A stretch of 64,000 bases of DNA from Vibrio intestinalis (GCF_025195085.2 NZ_JANAVY020000003.1:248001-312000); one strand, 5' to 3'. Positions 9,754-19,667 are shown, numbered from the stretch's first letter. Made by a program: numbers and translations. The notes: a model not told the origin generated them from the letters alone.

Positions 9754-10061
9754 AGATTAACCTTTACTTATAATGATAGATGTTGTGTCTGCCTAGATGA
9801 GCAATAATGCTCTCTGAGCTATATAATTTAGAAAAGAATAATGACTAAATACACAACTATCCGCAACACCAAAGCAAAAAACACCATATAAATTTATACA
9901 TCAGAGTAAAAACCAGTGATTACCACTACATTAGAAATTTATACCAGTGTTTTATACCAAACATTTTAACAACAAAACATTATATAAATAGAACATATAT
10001 CTATACATTAGATCCACAACAGTAAATATCACTTGATATCAAATCATTTTCAGAACAATTA
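9754..10061. promoter_or_regulatory. Divergent promoter region brnQ / trmN6
   Basis: A strongly AT-rich 308-nt gap between divergent genes. It must hold both promoters and the brnQ leader. I see no convincing -35/-10 pair, riboswitch or coding frame in it. Confidence 0.5.
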
Positions 10062-10784
10062 ATGAGCAGACAAATCAGTAAAACAAAAGGCTTTAGATTC
10101 AAACAGTTCGAGATTGATGGTGGCCAATGTGGCATGCCAGTCAGTACCGATGGCGTACTTTTGGGTGCTTGGTCAAACATTAAACAGGCGAATTCGATCC
10201 TCGATATTGGCACAGGAACGGGTTTGCTCGCTCTGATGTGCGCGCAAAGAAATGGCCATGCGAAAATAGAAGCTCTTGATATTGATTTAGAAGCCGCTGA
10301 AACCGCCAAAGCCAATTTTGCTAATAGTCCTTGGCACACTCGACTCAATGTGAGCCACTGCGATTTAATTGCGCATCGATTTAAAGATCAATTTGATGCG
10401 ATTATTTGCAACCCGCCCTATTTCAACAATGGCGAACAAGCCAATAACCAACAAAGAGCGACAGCAAGGCATACAGACAGTTTGAGCCACACGGATCTAT
10501 TGAAGAAGTGTAAGTCACTGCTTTCAGAAGACGGTAATGCGAGCTTTGTTTTGCCAATAACAGAGGGGGAAGCCTTTATTCGCCTAGCGCTAGAGATGGG
10601 TTTTGCTCTCAATAGACGCTGTGATGTCAGACCGACAGAAACAAAACCAGTCAATCGCCTACTTATCGAATTAAGCTTGGCGGAAAGCCACGCTTCTATC
10701 CACCAGCAATTAACCATTCGCAACAAGTTGGGTTACACTGAGGACTTTATCGCCCTAACTAAAGATTTTTATTTGAAGATGTAG
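10062..10784 (+). CDS. trmN6: tRNA1(Val) (adenine37-N6)-methyltransferase
   Basis: A 240-residue Rossmann-fold methyltransferase (formerly YfiC) that methylates A37 of tRNA-Val(cmo5UAC). The SAM-binding motif DIGTGTG is at 48-54, and the catalytic N6-adenine motif NPPY at 117-120. The N-terminal KGFRFKQFEIDGGQCGMPVSTDG stretch, shown here only as a family hallmark, precedes it. The SD is weak, but the start fits the family length. It is upstream of srmB on the same strand, as in enterobacteria where the two are divergent neighbours. Confidence 0.93.
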   Translation: MSRQISKTKGFRFKQFEIDGGQCGMPVSTDGVLLGAWSNIKQANSILDIGTGTGLLALMCAQRNGHAKIEALDIDLEAAETAKANFANSPWHTRLNVSHCDLIAHRFKDQFDAIICNPPYFNNGEQANNQQRATARHTDSLSHTDLLKKCKSLLSEDGNASFVLPITEGEAFIRLALEMGFALNRRCDVRPTETKPVNRLLIELSLAESHASIHQQLTIRNKLGYTEDFIALTKDFYLKM

Positions 10785-10793
10785 CAAATAAGA

Positions 10794-10809
10794 TGTGATC
10801 CTAATCACT
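10794..10809. promoter_or_regulatory. Candidate CRP site upstream of srmB
   Basis: TGTGA-TCCTAA-TCACT matches the CRP half-site pattern TGTGA-N6-TCACA at 9 of 10 positions. A possible -10 TATACT lies near 10818. Inference from pattern only. Confidence 0.35.
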
Positions 10810-10896
10810 TAACGCTCTATACTATGCAGCCTTATTTTTACGTCCTGACTTTTCATTCTTAGGAATCACGCCAAATCGGCTTGTGGAGACTCTACT

Positions 10897-12135
10897 GTGA
10901 TCAAAAATTTTGCAGAACTCGATTTAGATCCAAACCTGCTCATTGCCATTGAAGAAATGGGTTATGAACGCCCAACTCAAGTGCAAGCGCAAGCGATCCC
11001 GCAAGCATTAGACGGTCGTGATATCTTAGCATCTGCGCCTACAGGAACAGGTAAAACAGCAGCATTCGTATTGCCTGCTCTACAATACCTACAAGATTTC
11101 CCGCGCCGTAAGCCAGGGCCTGCTCGCGTACTTATCTTGACGCCAACTCGCGAACTAGCTATGCAGGTAGCGGATCAAGCGCGTGCACTAGCAAAACACA
11201 CTAAGCTAAACATCTTCACCATCACTGGTGGTGTTCAGTACCAAGAGCACGCTGACATTCTATCAACTACGCAAGATATCGTTGTTGCAACACCGGGCCG
11301 TTTGATGGAATACATCAACGCAGAGCGTTTTGATTGCCGCGCAATTGAATGGCTTATCTTAGATGAAGCAGACCGCATGCTAGACATGGGCTTTGGCCCT
11401 ACCGTTGACCGTCTGTCTCAAGAGTGTCGTTGGCGTAAACAAACGCTATTGTTCTCTGCAACACTCGAAGGTAAAGGCGTTGAAGGCTTCACAGCTGACC
11501 TTCTCAAAGAGCCAGCAGAGATCGATGCTGAGCCATCACGTCGCGAGCGTAAGAAGATTACTCAGTGGTATCACCGTGCTGATACCATGGAGCACAAGCT
11601 TGCAATGTTAAAAGTGATTGTAACGGAACAAGCTGAACGCTCTATCGTGTTCCTAAAAACTCGTGAGCGCCTAGCTGAGCTGCGTATCGAACTAGAAAAA
11701 GCGCAAATCCCTTGTGCTTGGATTCAAGGTGAGATGCCGCAAGATCGTCGTAACAACGCAATTTCTCGTTTCCGCGATGGTACGGTTAACGTTCTACTGG
11801 CGACTGACGTTGCGGCTCGTGGTATCGACTTACCAGACGTAAGCCACGTAATTAACTACGACATGCCACGCAGCGCTGACGTATACCTACACCGCATCGG
11901 CCGTACCGCTCGTGCAGGTAAAAAGGGTAATGCCGTTTCTCTAGTAGAAGCGCACGATCAGCCAATGCTAGACCGCGTAGAACGTTATGTGAAAGAAGAC
12001 ATTAAAGAGCGCTTCATTAAAGAACTACGTCCAAAACACAAAAAACCTGTGTTCAAGAAAAAGAACAAGAAGAAAGACGACAAGAAGAAGTCTGCTGCTA
12101 AAAGCAAAAAGAAAGTCGCGAAGAAGAAAAAGTAA
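10897..12135 (+). CDS. srmB: ATP-dependent RNA helicase SrmB
   Basis: A 412-residue DEAD-box helicase involved in early 50S ribosome assembly. It shows the Q motif (YERPTQVQ), Walker A APTGTGKT (47-54), PTRELA, TPGR, DEAD with RMLDMG, SAT, and the C-terminal motifs ARGIDLPD and HRIGRTAR. The last 40 residues are a Lys-rich tail that may bind RNA. It starts at GTG 10897 with GGAG nine bases upstream. Family length and the SrmB-specific N-terminus support this over RhlE, RhlB or DeaD. Confidence 0.92.
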   Translation: MIKNFAELDLDPNLLIAIEEMGYERPTQVQAQAIPQALDGRDILASAPTGTGKTAAFVLPALQYLQDFPRRKPGPARVLILTPTRELAMQVADQARALAKHTKLNIFTITGGVQYQEHADILSTTQDIVVATPGRLMEYINAERFDCRAIEWLILDEADRMLDMGFGPTVDRLSQECRWRKQTLLFSATLEGKGVEGFTADLLKEPAEIDAEPSRRERKKITQWYHRADTMEHKLAMLKVIVTEQAERSIVFLKTRERLAELRIELEKAQIPCAWIQGEMPQDRRNNAISRFRDGTVNVLLATDVAARGIDLPDVSHVINYDMPRSADVYLHRIGRTARAGKKGNAVSLVEAHDQPMLDRVERYVKEDIKERFIKELRPKHKKPVFKKKNKKKDDKKKSAAKSKKKVAKKKK

Positions 12136-12165
12136 CGCGAACTAAAAGCTCCAACAGCCAAAAAT

Positions 12166-12199
12166 AAAAATGCCGCTTCAATCATGAAGCGGCATTTTT
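12166..12199 (+). terminator. Terminator after srmB
   Basis: AAAAATGCCGCTTCA-ATCA-TGAAGCGGCATTTTTG: a 15-bp perfect stem with T-run, possibly bidirectional. Confidence 0.92.
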
Positions 12200-12587
12200 G
12201 TATCTATCATTTCAGCGCTAAACCAAAGAGATGACCAAGCTCACCTTGAACACGGAAGGATACTCAAAATAGCTGGAGTCAGAGCAAAGCGATAAGTAAA
12301 CTCAGCCTTGGGAAATAGTACATCTTCTAAGTAGTTGGTGTCAGAACAAAGCGACGAGATAACTCATCGCCATGAGCATAGTTTACCTATGTGATAGGGC
12401 TGGGCTGGCATTCCAGTGAATTTGTGCAGTTAACGTAGTTATCACCCCAAATATGACGAAGATTTCTTCAAAGTGTTTGGCGTAAGAACAAGGCGATAAG
12501 TAAACTCAGCCTTGGGAACGTAGTACGCTACGTGACTAAGGTGAGTTTACGAAATCAACGCAGTTATTGCGTCAAAGGCGCAGAAGA
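12200..12587. repeat. Three diverged copies of an intergenic repeat unit
   Basis: The gap between the convergent genes srmB and prfC holds no gene. A 26-nt stretch beginning GCGATAAGTAAACTCAGCC occurs identically at 12289-12314 and 12493-12518, 204 nt apart. A third, more diverged unit lies near 12340-12380 (TCAGAACAAAGCGACGAGATAA). Each unit is preceded by a GTCAGARCAAAG-like sequence. The array runs up to the prfC stop codon. It resembles dispersed non-coding repeats of vibrios; I cannot tell which family without a genome search. Confidence 0.7.
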
Positions 12588-14168
12588 TTAGTGTTCGCGA
12601 GTTGCGCGGAACTCCACATCTGGGAATCGCTCCGATGCTAAGTTCAGATTAACCATAGTTGGCGCAATGTACGTTAAGTTATCGCCACCATCTAGCGCTA
12701 GGTTTGATTGGTTCTTACGTTGGAACTCGTCCAGTTTCTTCGCATCACCACACTCTACCCAACGTGCTGTCGCCACGTTTACACCTTCGTAGATCGCTTC
12801 TACGTTGTATTCAGCTTTCAAGCGCGCTACAACCACATCAAACTGAAGCACACCTACCGCACCAACGATTAGATCGTTGTTTTGCAGTGGGCGGAATACC
12901 TGTACTGCACCCTCTTCTGAAAGCTGAACTAAGCCTTTTAGTAGCTGTTTCTGCTTTAGAGGATCTTTTAGGCGAATACGACGGAACAGTTCTGGCGCAA
13001 AGTTTGGAATACCTGAGAACTTAAGATTTTCACCTTGAGTGAACGTATCACCAATCTGAATCGTACCGTGGTTGTGAAGACCAATGATGTCACCTGCGTA
13101 TGCTTTTTCGGCACGCGCGCGGTCGCCCGCCATAAAGGTAACTGCGTCAGATATACTCACTTTTTTACCTGTACGAACGTGGTTCATCTTCATACCTTGG
13201 CTGTATGTGCCTGATACGATACGCATGAAAGCAATACGGTCGCGGTGCTTTGGATCCATGTTCGCTTGGATCTTGAATACGAAACCAGAAAACTCTTCTT
13301 CGTTTGCTTCGACATCACGCTCAACCGCTTTACGAGTTTGTGGTGCTGGTGCCCACTCTGTTAAGCCATCAAGCATATGGTCAACACCAAAGTTACCTAG
13401 TGCTGTACCGAAGTAAACTGGTGTTAGCTCACCCGCAAGGAATAGATCTTGGTCATACTCAGGGCAAGCGCCCATTACTAGCTCTAGCTCTTCACGTACG
13501 CTTTCAGCCAGATCTGCACCCACTTTTTCATCAAGTTCTGGGTTGTCTAGACCTTTGATGATGCGAACTTCTTGAATCTCATGGCCGTGGCCTGATTCGT
13601 ACAGAATCGTCTCATCACGGTGAATGTGGTAAACACCTTTAAACTCTTTACCACAACCGATAGGCCATGTGATTGGCGCACAAGACATACCTAGTTCGCT
13701 TTCAACTTCATCCATTACTTCCATTGGATCACGAACGTCACGGTCAAGTTTGTTCATAAACGTTACGATTGGCGTGTCACGTAGGCGCGTAACTTCCATC
13801 AATTTACGTGTACGATCCTCGACACCTTTCGCTGCGTCGATCACCATCAAACATGAGTCAACCGCTGTTAGTGTACGGTAAGTATCTTCTGAGAAGTCTT
13901 CGTGTCCTGGAGTATCAAGAAGGTTTACAAGGCAGTCATTGTATGGGAACTGCATTACAGAGGTCGTTACCGAGATACCACGCTCTTTTTCCATCTCCAT
14001 CCAGTCCGACTTCGCGTGCTGGTTAGAACCACGGCCTTTTACGGTACCCGCTTTCTGGATCGCGTTTCCGAATAACAGAACTTTTTCAGTGATTGTGGTT
14101 TTACCCGCATCCGGGTGAGAGATAATCGCAAACGTTCTGCGCTTGCTAACTTCTTGTAGGAAAGACAT
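12588..14168 (-). CDS. prfC: Peptide chain release factor 3
   Basis: A 526-residue translational GTPase that recycles RF1 and RF2 from the ribosome after peptide release. G-domain motifs are all visible: HPDAGKTT (18-25), the switch region [21 protein letters not shown], and NKLDRD. The rest follows the RF3 domain plan rather than EF-G (shorter, no domain IV). It ends TAA at 12590-12588, directly against the repeat array. Upstream lies rimI with a terminator between, so prfC has its own promoter. Confidence 0.96.
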   Translation of the reverse strand: MSFLQEVSKRRTFAIISHPDAGKTTITEKVLLFGNAIQKAGTVKGRGSNQHAKSDWMEMEKERGISVTTSVMQFPYNDCLVNLLDTPGHEDFSEDTYRTLTAVDSCLMVIDAAKGVEDRTRKLMEVTRLRDTPIVTFMNKLDRDVRDPMEVMDEVESELGMSCAPITWPIGCGKEFKGVYHIHRDETILYESGHGHEIQEVRIIKGLDNPELDEKVGADLAESVREELELVMGACPEYDQDLFLAGELTPVYFGTALGNFGVDHMLDGLTEWAPAPQTRKAVERDVEANEEEFSGFVFKIQANMDPKHRDRIAFMRIVSGTYSQGMKMNHVRTGKKVSISDAVTFMAGDRARAEKAYAGDIIGLHNHGTIQIGDTFTQGENLKFSGIPNFAPELFRRIRLKDPLKQKQLLKGLVQLSEEGAVQVFRPLQNNDLIVGAVGVLQFDVVVARLKAEYNVEAIYEGVNVATARWVECGDAKKLDEFQRKNQSNLALDGGDNLTYIAPTMVNLNLASERFPDVEFRATREH

Positions 14169-14194
14169 AACCGCCCTTTGATGATCTTAAAGCG

Positions 14195-14226
14195 TAAAAA
14201 GGGCAGTAAACACAATACTGCCCTTG
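14195..14226 (-). terminator. Terminator after holD-rimI
   Basis: Minus-strand hairpin AAGGGCAGTA-TTGTGTT-TACTGCCCTT followed by TTTACG, between rimI and prfC. Confidence 0.85.
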
Positions 14227-14266
14227 AAATTTGAGTGCGGATTATACAGAAGTCGAGGCTGTTTCT

Positions 14267-14713
14267 CTATAGGAACAGAAAACTCATAATGATGGCGTCT
14301 TCTTTGCCGCTAGCGGTTGGGTAATAGTTACGGCGACGGTCTACTTCATTAAAGCCTGTGGACTCATACAAACCAAAAGCGACCTGGTTACTCTCGCGCA
14401 CTTCAAGCCAAGCACTTTCCGCTTTAGCTTGCTCACACACGTTAAGGAAATGATCGAGCAAAGCCTTACCGTAGCCTTTACCTTGCTGGTTTGGGTCAAC
14501 CGCTACATTAAGTAACGTCACTTCACCGACAATGTTCTGTGCGTAGAAATACCCCACCAGCTTTTCACCATCAAATAGCACATGATGACAAGCACCACGG
14601 CTGTTCACATCGCGAATCATCGATTGTGTCCAAGGATGGGTATGAGCGGCCTGCTCAATTTGCCAAACCGCATCAAGATGAGATTCAGCTAAAGGGATAA
14701 GTTGTAATGACAT
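14267..14713 (-). CDS. rimI: Ribosomal protein bS18 N-terminal alanine acetyltransferase
   Basis: A 148-residue GNAT enzyme that acetylates the N-terminus of ribosomal protein S18. The acetyl-CoA loop NQQGKGYGKALL and the C-terminal RNYYPT motif are present. The open frame extends to 14794, but ATG 14713 (MSLQLIPLAESH) gives the length of E. coli RimI and avoids overlapping holD. The holD-rimI pair is conserved in E. coli. A terminator follows. Confidence 0.92.
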   Translation of the reverse strand: MSLQLIPLAESHLDAVWQIEQAAHTHPWTQSMIRDVNSRGACHHVLFDGEKLVGYFYAQNIVGEVTLLNVAVDPNQQGKGYGKALLDHFLNVCEQAKAESAWLEVRESNQVAFGLYESTGFNEVDRRRNYYPTASGKEDAIIMSFLFL

Positions 14714-14735
14714 AGTTTTCGACAGGTTCAAAGAC

Positions 14736-15134
14736 CTAGTTGTAAGAACAGATTTGCTGCCAAAGGGCTTTACGATGCTGGGTATTGCCTTCAATTTCAG
14801 TTATTAGAGGCGAAGTAAGCACGTTAGCTTGAATATCGGAGTTCGACGCGCAACCAGCAAACCATAGCCACTCAATTTGAGTCGTGCTCAGTTGAGGTAA
14901 TTGCTCTGGGTATAAATGCAACGCTTGTTGTAAAGAAAGCTTCATGCTTTTTAGCACGCGCTCAAACAACACGGCACTATCACCTTGCGGCAAATTAGGC
15001 GAAACCAATAGCAGTTTACATTCGCTTGGTAGCGCTATCTCAAGCGCTTGATAACCCGTTAAACGCTGTGGATGAGCCAGCTGATAGGTATCAATCCCCA
15101 TTTGCTGTAAGTAAGCGTTCTCATCATTTTGCAT
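14736..15134 (-). CDS. holD: DNA polymerase III psi subunit
   Basis: A 132-residue protein beginning MQNDENAYLQQMGIDTYQLA, matching HolD, the psi subunit of the clamp loader, which with chi links the replicase to SSB. HolD is poorly conserved and found only in gammaproteobacteria; the identification rests on the N-terminal LQQMGIxxYxLxxPxxL pattern, the length and the adjacency to rimI (22 nt to its start). Confidence 0.88.
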   Translation of the reverse strand: MQNDENAYLQQMGIDTYQLAHPQRLTGYQALEIALPSECKLLLVSPNLPQGDSAVLFERVLKSMKLSLQQALHLYPEQLPQLSTTQIEWLWFAGCASNSDIQANVLTSPLITEIEGNTQHRKALWQQICSYN

Positions 15135-15200
15135 TAGTAGAATTTCGTCTTAATGAGTCGGTAAATATGCGGGCTATCCTAACACAAAGGAGTAGCCAAC

Positions 15201-15223
15201 AAAAAAGGGGCATCAGCCCCTTT
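15201..15223 (-). terminator. Terminator after ubiT-yhbS
   Basis: Minus-strand GGGGCTGATGCCCC followed by six T, about 30 nt downstream of the yhbS stop. Confidence 0.8.
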
Positions 15224-15254
15224 CACGTGATGATTGCTCTATCAGCATCTAGAA

Positions 15255-15758
15255 CTATAGCTCTGAGAATTCAGGACAGTATTGAATTAAGCCTTGGCGT
15301 TGGTCAAATTCACCGTCTGCCATTGCCAATACTTGGAAAACACCAGCAGGTACATCCCACTCACAGCGCATCTGTTTGCTCTCTGCCGCTTCAAAACCAA
15401 AACGGCCATAGTAATTTGGATCGCCAAGCACTACGCATGCTGGATAACCAAATTCAAACAATGAAGATAAACCTTCACGAATCAATTTATCCGCTATACC
15501 TTGCTTACGGTATTCTTCTTTCACGGCCACTGGCGCAAGACCTTGCCAGTTTAAGTCTTCACCTTCTAGAGTGACAGGACTAAACATCGCGTGACCCACC
15601 ACTTCACCTTCGTCAGTACATGCAACAAGTGACAAAGTTAAATGGCTGTTTTCACGCAGCTGCATCACCAAATTGGCTTCAGCTTCTGTCTCAAATGCAG
15701 ATTTTAACAGGCGGTCAATAACCAGAATATCTGCTGGAGCTTCAGTTCGTATAAGCAT
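15255..15758 (-). CDS. yhbS: GNAT N-acetyltransferase YhbS
   Basis: A 167-residue GNAT-fold protein. The acetyl-CoA-binding region VKEEYRKQGIADKLIREGL (about residues 81-99) and the following VLGDPNYYGRFGFE stretch are typical of YhbS. Its substrate is not established. It overlaps ubiT by 17 nt, so the two are translationally coupled; the same yhbT-yhbS order occurs in E. coli. Soluble, no signal peptide. Confidence 0.87.
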   Translation of the reverse strand: MLIRTEAPADILVIDRLLKSAFETEAEANLVMQLRENSHLTLSLVACTDEGEVVGHAMFSPVTLEGEDLNWQGLAPVAVKEEYRKQGIADKLIREGLSSLFEFGYPACVVLGDPNYYGRFGFEAAESKQMRCEWDVPAGVFQVLAMADGEFDQRQGLIQYCPEFSEL

Positions 15759-16269
15759 TCGCTACCTCATTTTGTATCACTGGGGATTGTACGCCCTTAT
15801 GAACAAAATCGGCTAGTTGATTTAGTAGCATTTGTAACGGCTTTGGCAGAAGTTCAAGATCGACACTGTCCATTAGGTTTTTAACTTCGAGACCGAGTTC
15901 AGTATCACCTTCGATAGACAATCTGCGCTGGAAGAACAGTGTATCTGGGTCTTCTTTGCGACCAGCAATCAGCACTAAATCATTCAGGTTGCCACTGAAT
16001 GAAACGTCTTCTTTTACTTCGCCATCCGCTACAATTAGCTTGTCGTCTTCGTAACTGATATACCAATGCAATTTCATATCTTTTACTTCAACTTTCAACC
16101 ACTTGTCTTCAAGGAATTCAAAATCACCGTCTTCTAAAGCCTCTTTAAAAACCATTTTTAGGCTATCTAGCAAGGCTTTTTTTTGTACAGACTGAGGCAA
16201 TAAGTGGACTGGAGATCGCAAAATTGATGCTGCATTTTGAACTAATTGAGTGCGAATCTTGTTAATCAC
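15742..16269 (-). CDS. ubiT: Ubiquinone biosynthesis accessory factor UbiT (SCP2 domain)
   Basis: A 175-residue protein with an SCP2 sterol-carrier-like lipid-binding domain, formerly YhbT. In E. coli UbiT works with UbiU and UbiV for oxygen-independent ubiquinone synthesis and probably carries the lipid intermediate. The pattern LEDKWLKVEVKDMKLHWYIS followed by FSGNLNDLVLIAGRKEDPDTLFFQ-like residues marks the SCP2 fold. It is divergent from the c-di-GMP gene that here separates it from ubiUV. Confidence 0.9.
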   Translation of the reverse strand: MINKIRTQLVQNAASILRSPVHLLPQSVQKKALLDSLKMVFKEALEDGDFEFLEDKWLKVEVKDMKLHWYISYEDDKLIVADGEVKEDVSFSGNLNDLVLIAGRKEDPDTLFFQRRLSIEGDTELGLEVKNLMDSVDLELLPKPLQMLLNQLADFVHKGVQSPVIQNEVANAYTN

Positions 16270-16468
16270 GCGGGTTATCCGTTACTTTGTAAAAAGAGAT
16301 GTTCATCATAATCGATGAATCATGGAAGATACCTGTTATGTATCAAAAAATGACGTAATGACAACAACTCTTTAAAGTCACTACAATCGCAGTTATAGTA
16401 GGCCATTCGCTACATAACAACTGCTAAGATGTTTTGTGTCAGCCATATGGAGAATTGGTACACCTCTG

Positions 16469-18508
16469 ATGCCATCGCAACAACTACAGCATTGGTTTAA
16501 AAAAATAACCGCTCACGGTCCGTTTTTTTCCGCCATTTTGGATAGCCAACATAACTATGTCATGGTTAATGAGCGCTATTGTGAAATTGCTGGATTATCC
16601 AATGATGAACTGATCGGCATGAATGATAGCCAAATCCTTGGTGAACAATTCTACTCACATCTCAAACCTTACTATCAGCGCGCATTTTCAGGCGAACACC
16701 TCGAAGCTGAAATCACTCTTGATGAAATCGATTTAGAGACTTGTTTCCATTGCACCCTCTCACCAATTGAGATCGACGGCAAAGTACAATCTATCGTTCT
16801 GCACGCAATTGATACGTCAGAAAAGCAAATTCTCGTCCGTTCTCTGGAAGAGTCTGAAAGCAAGTTCAGCACGTTAACTGCCCTTCTTCCTGATGGCCTG
16901 TTATTGGTTGAGGATGATTGCATCCTATCGGCCAACCCTGCCGCTGTACGCCTGCTGGGTTTTGAATCTTCTGCCGATTTATTAGGTGAAGATTTATCTC
17001 GCTTATTCATTGATGAAAAGACCAAAACGGTATTCAATAACAAGCTGAGTTTATTACTGCAAAACTCACCATTTGTTTGTTTAACCGGCCCTCGCTGCGG
17101 CTTTGAACGTAAAGTGCAACTCAAAGCAGACAGCGCCGTAATCTTAGGTAGTGACTCTCAAATTGTCTTAATTCAAGACGCAGAGCAAAACGCAGCACCA
17201 AGCTCTAACGGCCCAGTGGAAGATGCCAACATCGACTCACTGACTGGCGTTTACAACCGTTTTGGTTTTACTAAGCGTTTAGAGCAACTGATCAAGAACG
17301 AAACACCGCTGATCATGCTCTACCTTGATATCGATAACTTCAAGAATATCAATGACTCACTTGGCCATCACATTGGCGATAAAGTCATTAAAGAAGTATC
17401 TTCTCGTCTTAAGCGTCTTCTACCGCAACAAGCGGTACTAGGGCATTTAGGAGGTGATGAGTTTGGTTTGATCCTACCTGAGCCAGAAAACAATCGCATG
17501 GTTGAAATGCTGTCAGATAGAATCATTTCCCTAATTAACCAACCTTTCGACCTGCACCACTTCAGTAAGCGCCTCGCTTGCTCAATTGGTAGTGTTGCCT
17601 ATCCTGGTGATGGCAATGATGCGCGTATCTTGCTGCAAAATGCCGACACCGCGATGTATGAAGCAAAAGATCGTGGCCGCAATCGTCTGATTAAATTTAA
17701 CGATCAGATGAACAAAGAAGCGCGTATGCGTTTGTGGCTTGAAATCGAGCTGCAAAAAGCGCTGCAACAAAATGGCCTAGAGGTTTGGTACCAACCCAAA
17801 GTCAACGCGCGTGATTTCAGTATCAATGGCGCAGAAGCACTGATTCGTTGGAAACACCCGGTTGAAGGCTATATTAGCCCGGGCGCTTTCATCCCTGTTG
17901 CTGAACGTGCCGGCCTAATTGAACATTTAGGCCGAGTAGTGATGCGTGAAGTATTCAACACGGTGAAACGTTGGAAAATCCAAGGTATTTTACCGGGACG
18001 TGTGGCGATTAACCTTTCTCCAGAACAGTTTGGTAACCCTAAACTTATCGACTACATGGAGAAGCTGCTTCGCACCACCGAGCTTGACCCTAGCTGCATT
18101 ACCTTTGAATTAACCGAAAGTGCGGTAATGAGTGACAGTGACCACACACTGCAAATGCTCAACGCGATTAAAAAGCTAGGCTTCTCACTATCAATTGACG
18201 ATTTCGGTACGGGTTACTCGTCGCTTTCTTATCTGGCTCGCTTCCCGCTGGATGAGCTCAAAATAGACCGTGCGTTCATCAATGAGATCGACACCCTACC
18301 AAAACAAGTGACGGTGATTGAAAACATCATCAACCTTGGTAAGTCACTTAACCTTACGGTCGTTGCAGAAGGTGTTGAAACTCAGCAACAAGCGACTCTG
18401 CTTTCCAACCTTAACTGTAACTCCATTCAAGGCTTCCACTTCTACCGCCCGCAGCCAAAACAGGAAGTCGAAGAGCTATTTGTACAAAATCGCCGCCATA
18501 AGAACTAA
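16469..18508 (+). CDS. PAS-GGDEF-EAL cyclic-di-GMP enzyme (RocS-like)
   Basis: A 679-residue cytoplasmic protein. Two PAS-like sensor domains (about residues 1-130 and 130-240) are followed by a GGDEF domain with intact GGDEF near residue 327 and an EAL domain with intact EALIRW near 458, ELTES and DFGTGYSS. Both synthase and phosphodiesterase activity are therefore possible. Context (next to ubiTUV, near nlpI) recalls V. cholerae RocS (VC0653), which controls motility and cell shape; this is from memory, so no symbol is assigned. Start is uncertain: ATG 16469 was chosen, and GTG 16436 is possible. No membrane segments. Confidence 0.85.
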   Translation: MPSQQLQHWFKKITAHGPFFSAILDSQHNYVMVNERYCEIAGLSNDELIGMNDSQILGEQFYSHLKPYYQRAFSGEHLEAEITLDEIDLETCFHCTLSPIEIDGKVQSIVLHAIDTSEKQILVRSLEESESKFSTLTALLPDGLLLVEDDCILSANPAAVRLLGFESSADLLGEDLSRLFIDEKTKTVFNNKLSLLLQNSPFVCLTGPRCGFERKVQLKADSAVILGSDSQIVLIQDAEQNAAPSSNGPVEDANIDSLTGVYNRFGFTKRLEQLIKNETPLIMLYLDIDNFKNINDSLGHHIGDKVIKEVSSRLKRLLPQQAVLGHLGGDEFGLILPEPENNRMVEMLSDRIISLINQPFDLHHFSKRLACSIGSVAYPGDGNDARILLQNADTAMYEAKDRGRNRLIKFNDQMNKEARMRLWLEIELQKALQQNGLEVWYQPKVNARDFSINGAEALIRWKHPVEGYISPGAFIPVAERAGLIEHLGRVVMREVFNTVKRWKIQGILPGRVAINLSPEQFGNPKLIDYMEKLLRTTELDPSCITFELTESAVMSDSDHTLQMLNAIKKLGFSLSIDDFGTGYSSLSYLARFPLDELKIDRAFINEIDTLPKQVTVIENIINLGKSLNLTVVAEGVETQQQATLLSNLNCNSIQGFHFYRPQPKQEVEELFVQNRRHKN

Positions 18509-18653
18509 CACACCTATAACACCCCCTCAAAAATCTACTCCATTGGGGTTAATTGCTGGTTAACTCACTCAAACCTGCCTTACATCAAATTTGCCGTTCA
18601 TAATTCTTCATAAAATGCGAAGCAACTATGAAAGCAATTGGTTTAGTAGAGCA

Positions 18654-19667
18654 ATGGAACTTCTATGCCCAGCAGGTAACCTACCTGCCTTAAAAACAGC
18701 GATAGATTGCGGAGCAGACGCGGTGTACATCGGCTTTAAAGATGATACCAATGCTCGCCACTTCGCTGGCTTGAACTTCACTGGTAAAAAACTCGATAAA
18801 GCAGTCCAGTACGTTCATGACCACAATAAAAAAATTCACGTTGCGTTGAATACATTCGCTCACCCTGATGGCTTTGAGCGTTGGACTAACGCTGTCGATC
18901 GCGCTGCTGATGTGGGTGTTGATGCCCTTATAGTGGCAGACATCGCGGTTTTAGAATACGCAGCGCGTAAATACCCAGATTTAGAACTGCACTTATCAGT
19001 GCAAGCTTCAGCGACGAACGTTGCAGCTATCGACTTCTACAAAAACAATTTCAACGTTAAACGCGTTGTATTGCCGCGCGTACTTTCAATTCATCAGGTC
19101 AAACAGCTATCGCGTAATATGACCAGTGATGTTGAGCTGGAAGTCTTTGCTTTTGGTAGCTTATGTATCATGGCTGAAGGTCGTTGTTACCTATCGTCAT
19201 ACATGACAGGTGAATCACCAAACACCGTTGGCGCTTGTTCTCCAGCCAAATACGTTCGCTGGCAAGAAACCGATAAAGGTCTTGAATCTCGCCTTAACGA
19301 TATTTTGATTGACCGTTACAACCAAGGTGAAAACGCGGGCTATCCAACCCTGTGTAAAGGTCGTTTTATCTCTGACCTAGAAGGGGGCGAAAAGCCATAC
19401 CACGCGTTAGAAGAGCCAACGAGCTTGAACACTCTCTCGCTATTGCCTGAGCTGTTTGCTGCCAATGTTGCCTCGGTGAAAATTGAAGGCCGTCAACGCA
19501 GCCCAGCTTACGTAGAACAAGTCACTCGTACATGGCGCGCTGCGATTGACCGCTACTTAGCGAACCCAGAAGCTTACCAAGTGGAAGCAGCATGGGATGC
19601 AACGCTAGCAAACGTATCAGAAGGCACACAAACCACTTTGGGTGCTTACCACCGTAAATGGCAATAA
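18654..19667 (+). CDS. ubiU: Ubiquinone biosynthesis protein UbiU (peptidase U32 family)
   Basis: A 337-residue U32-family protein that forms a heterodimer with UbiV for O2-independent ring hydroxylation in ubiquinone synthesis. The four Fe-S cysteines are present: GSLCIMAEGRC, GACSP and TLCKGRF. The frame is open from 18591, but ATG 18654 gives the family N-terminus MELLCPAGNLPALK. Followed 16 nt later by ubiV. Formerly annotated as collagenase-like protease; no protease activity is implied. Confidence 0.94.
   Translation: MELLCPAGNLPALKTAIDCGADAVYIGFKDDTNARHFAGLNFTGKKLDKAVQYVHDHNKKIHVALNTFAHPDGFERWTNAVDRAADVGVDALIVADIAVLEYAARKYPDLELHLSVQASATNVAAIDFYKNNFNVKRVVLPRVLSIHQVKQLSRNMTSDVELEVFAFGSLCIMAEGRCYLSSYMTGESPNTVGACSPAKYVRWQETDKGLESRLNDILIDRYNQGENAGYPTLCKGRFISDLEGGEKPYHALEEPTSLNTLSLLPELFAANVASVKIEGRQRSPAYVEQVTRTWRAAIDRYLANPEAYQVEAAWDATLANVSEGTQTTLGAYHRKWQ

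Noticed and set aside
11985..12185. Minus-strand Phe-rich frame opposite the end of srmB
   Set aside because: Complement of the Lys-rich helicase tail; no start signals.
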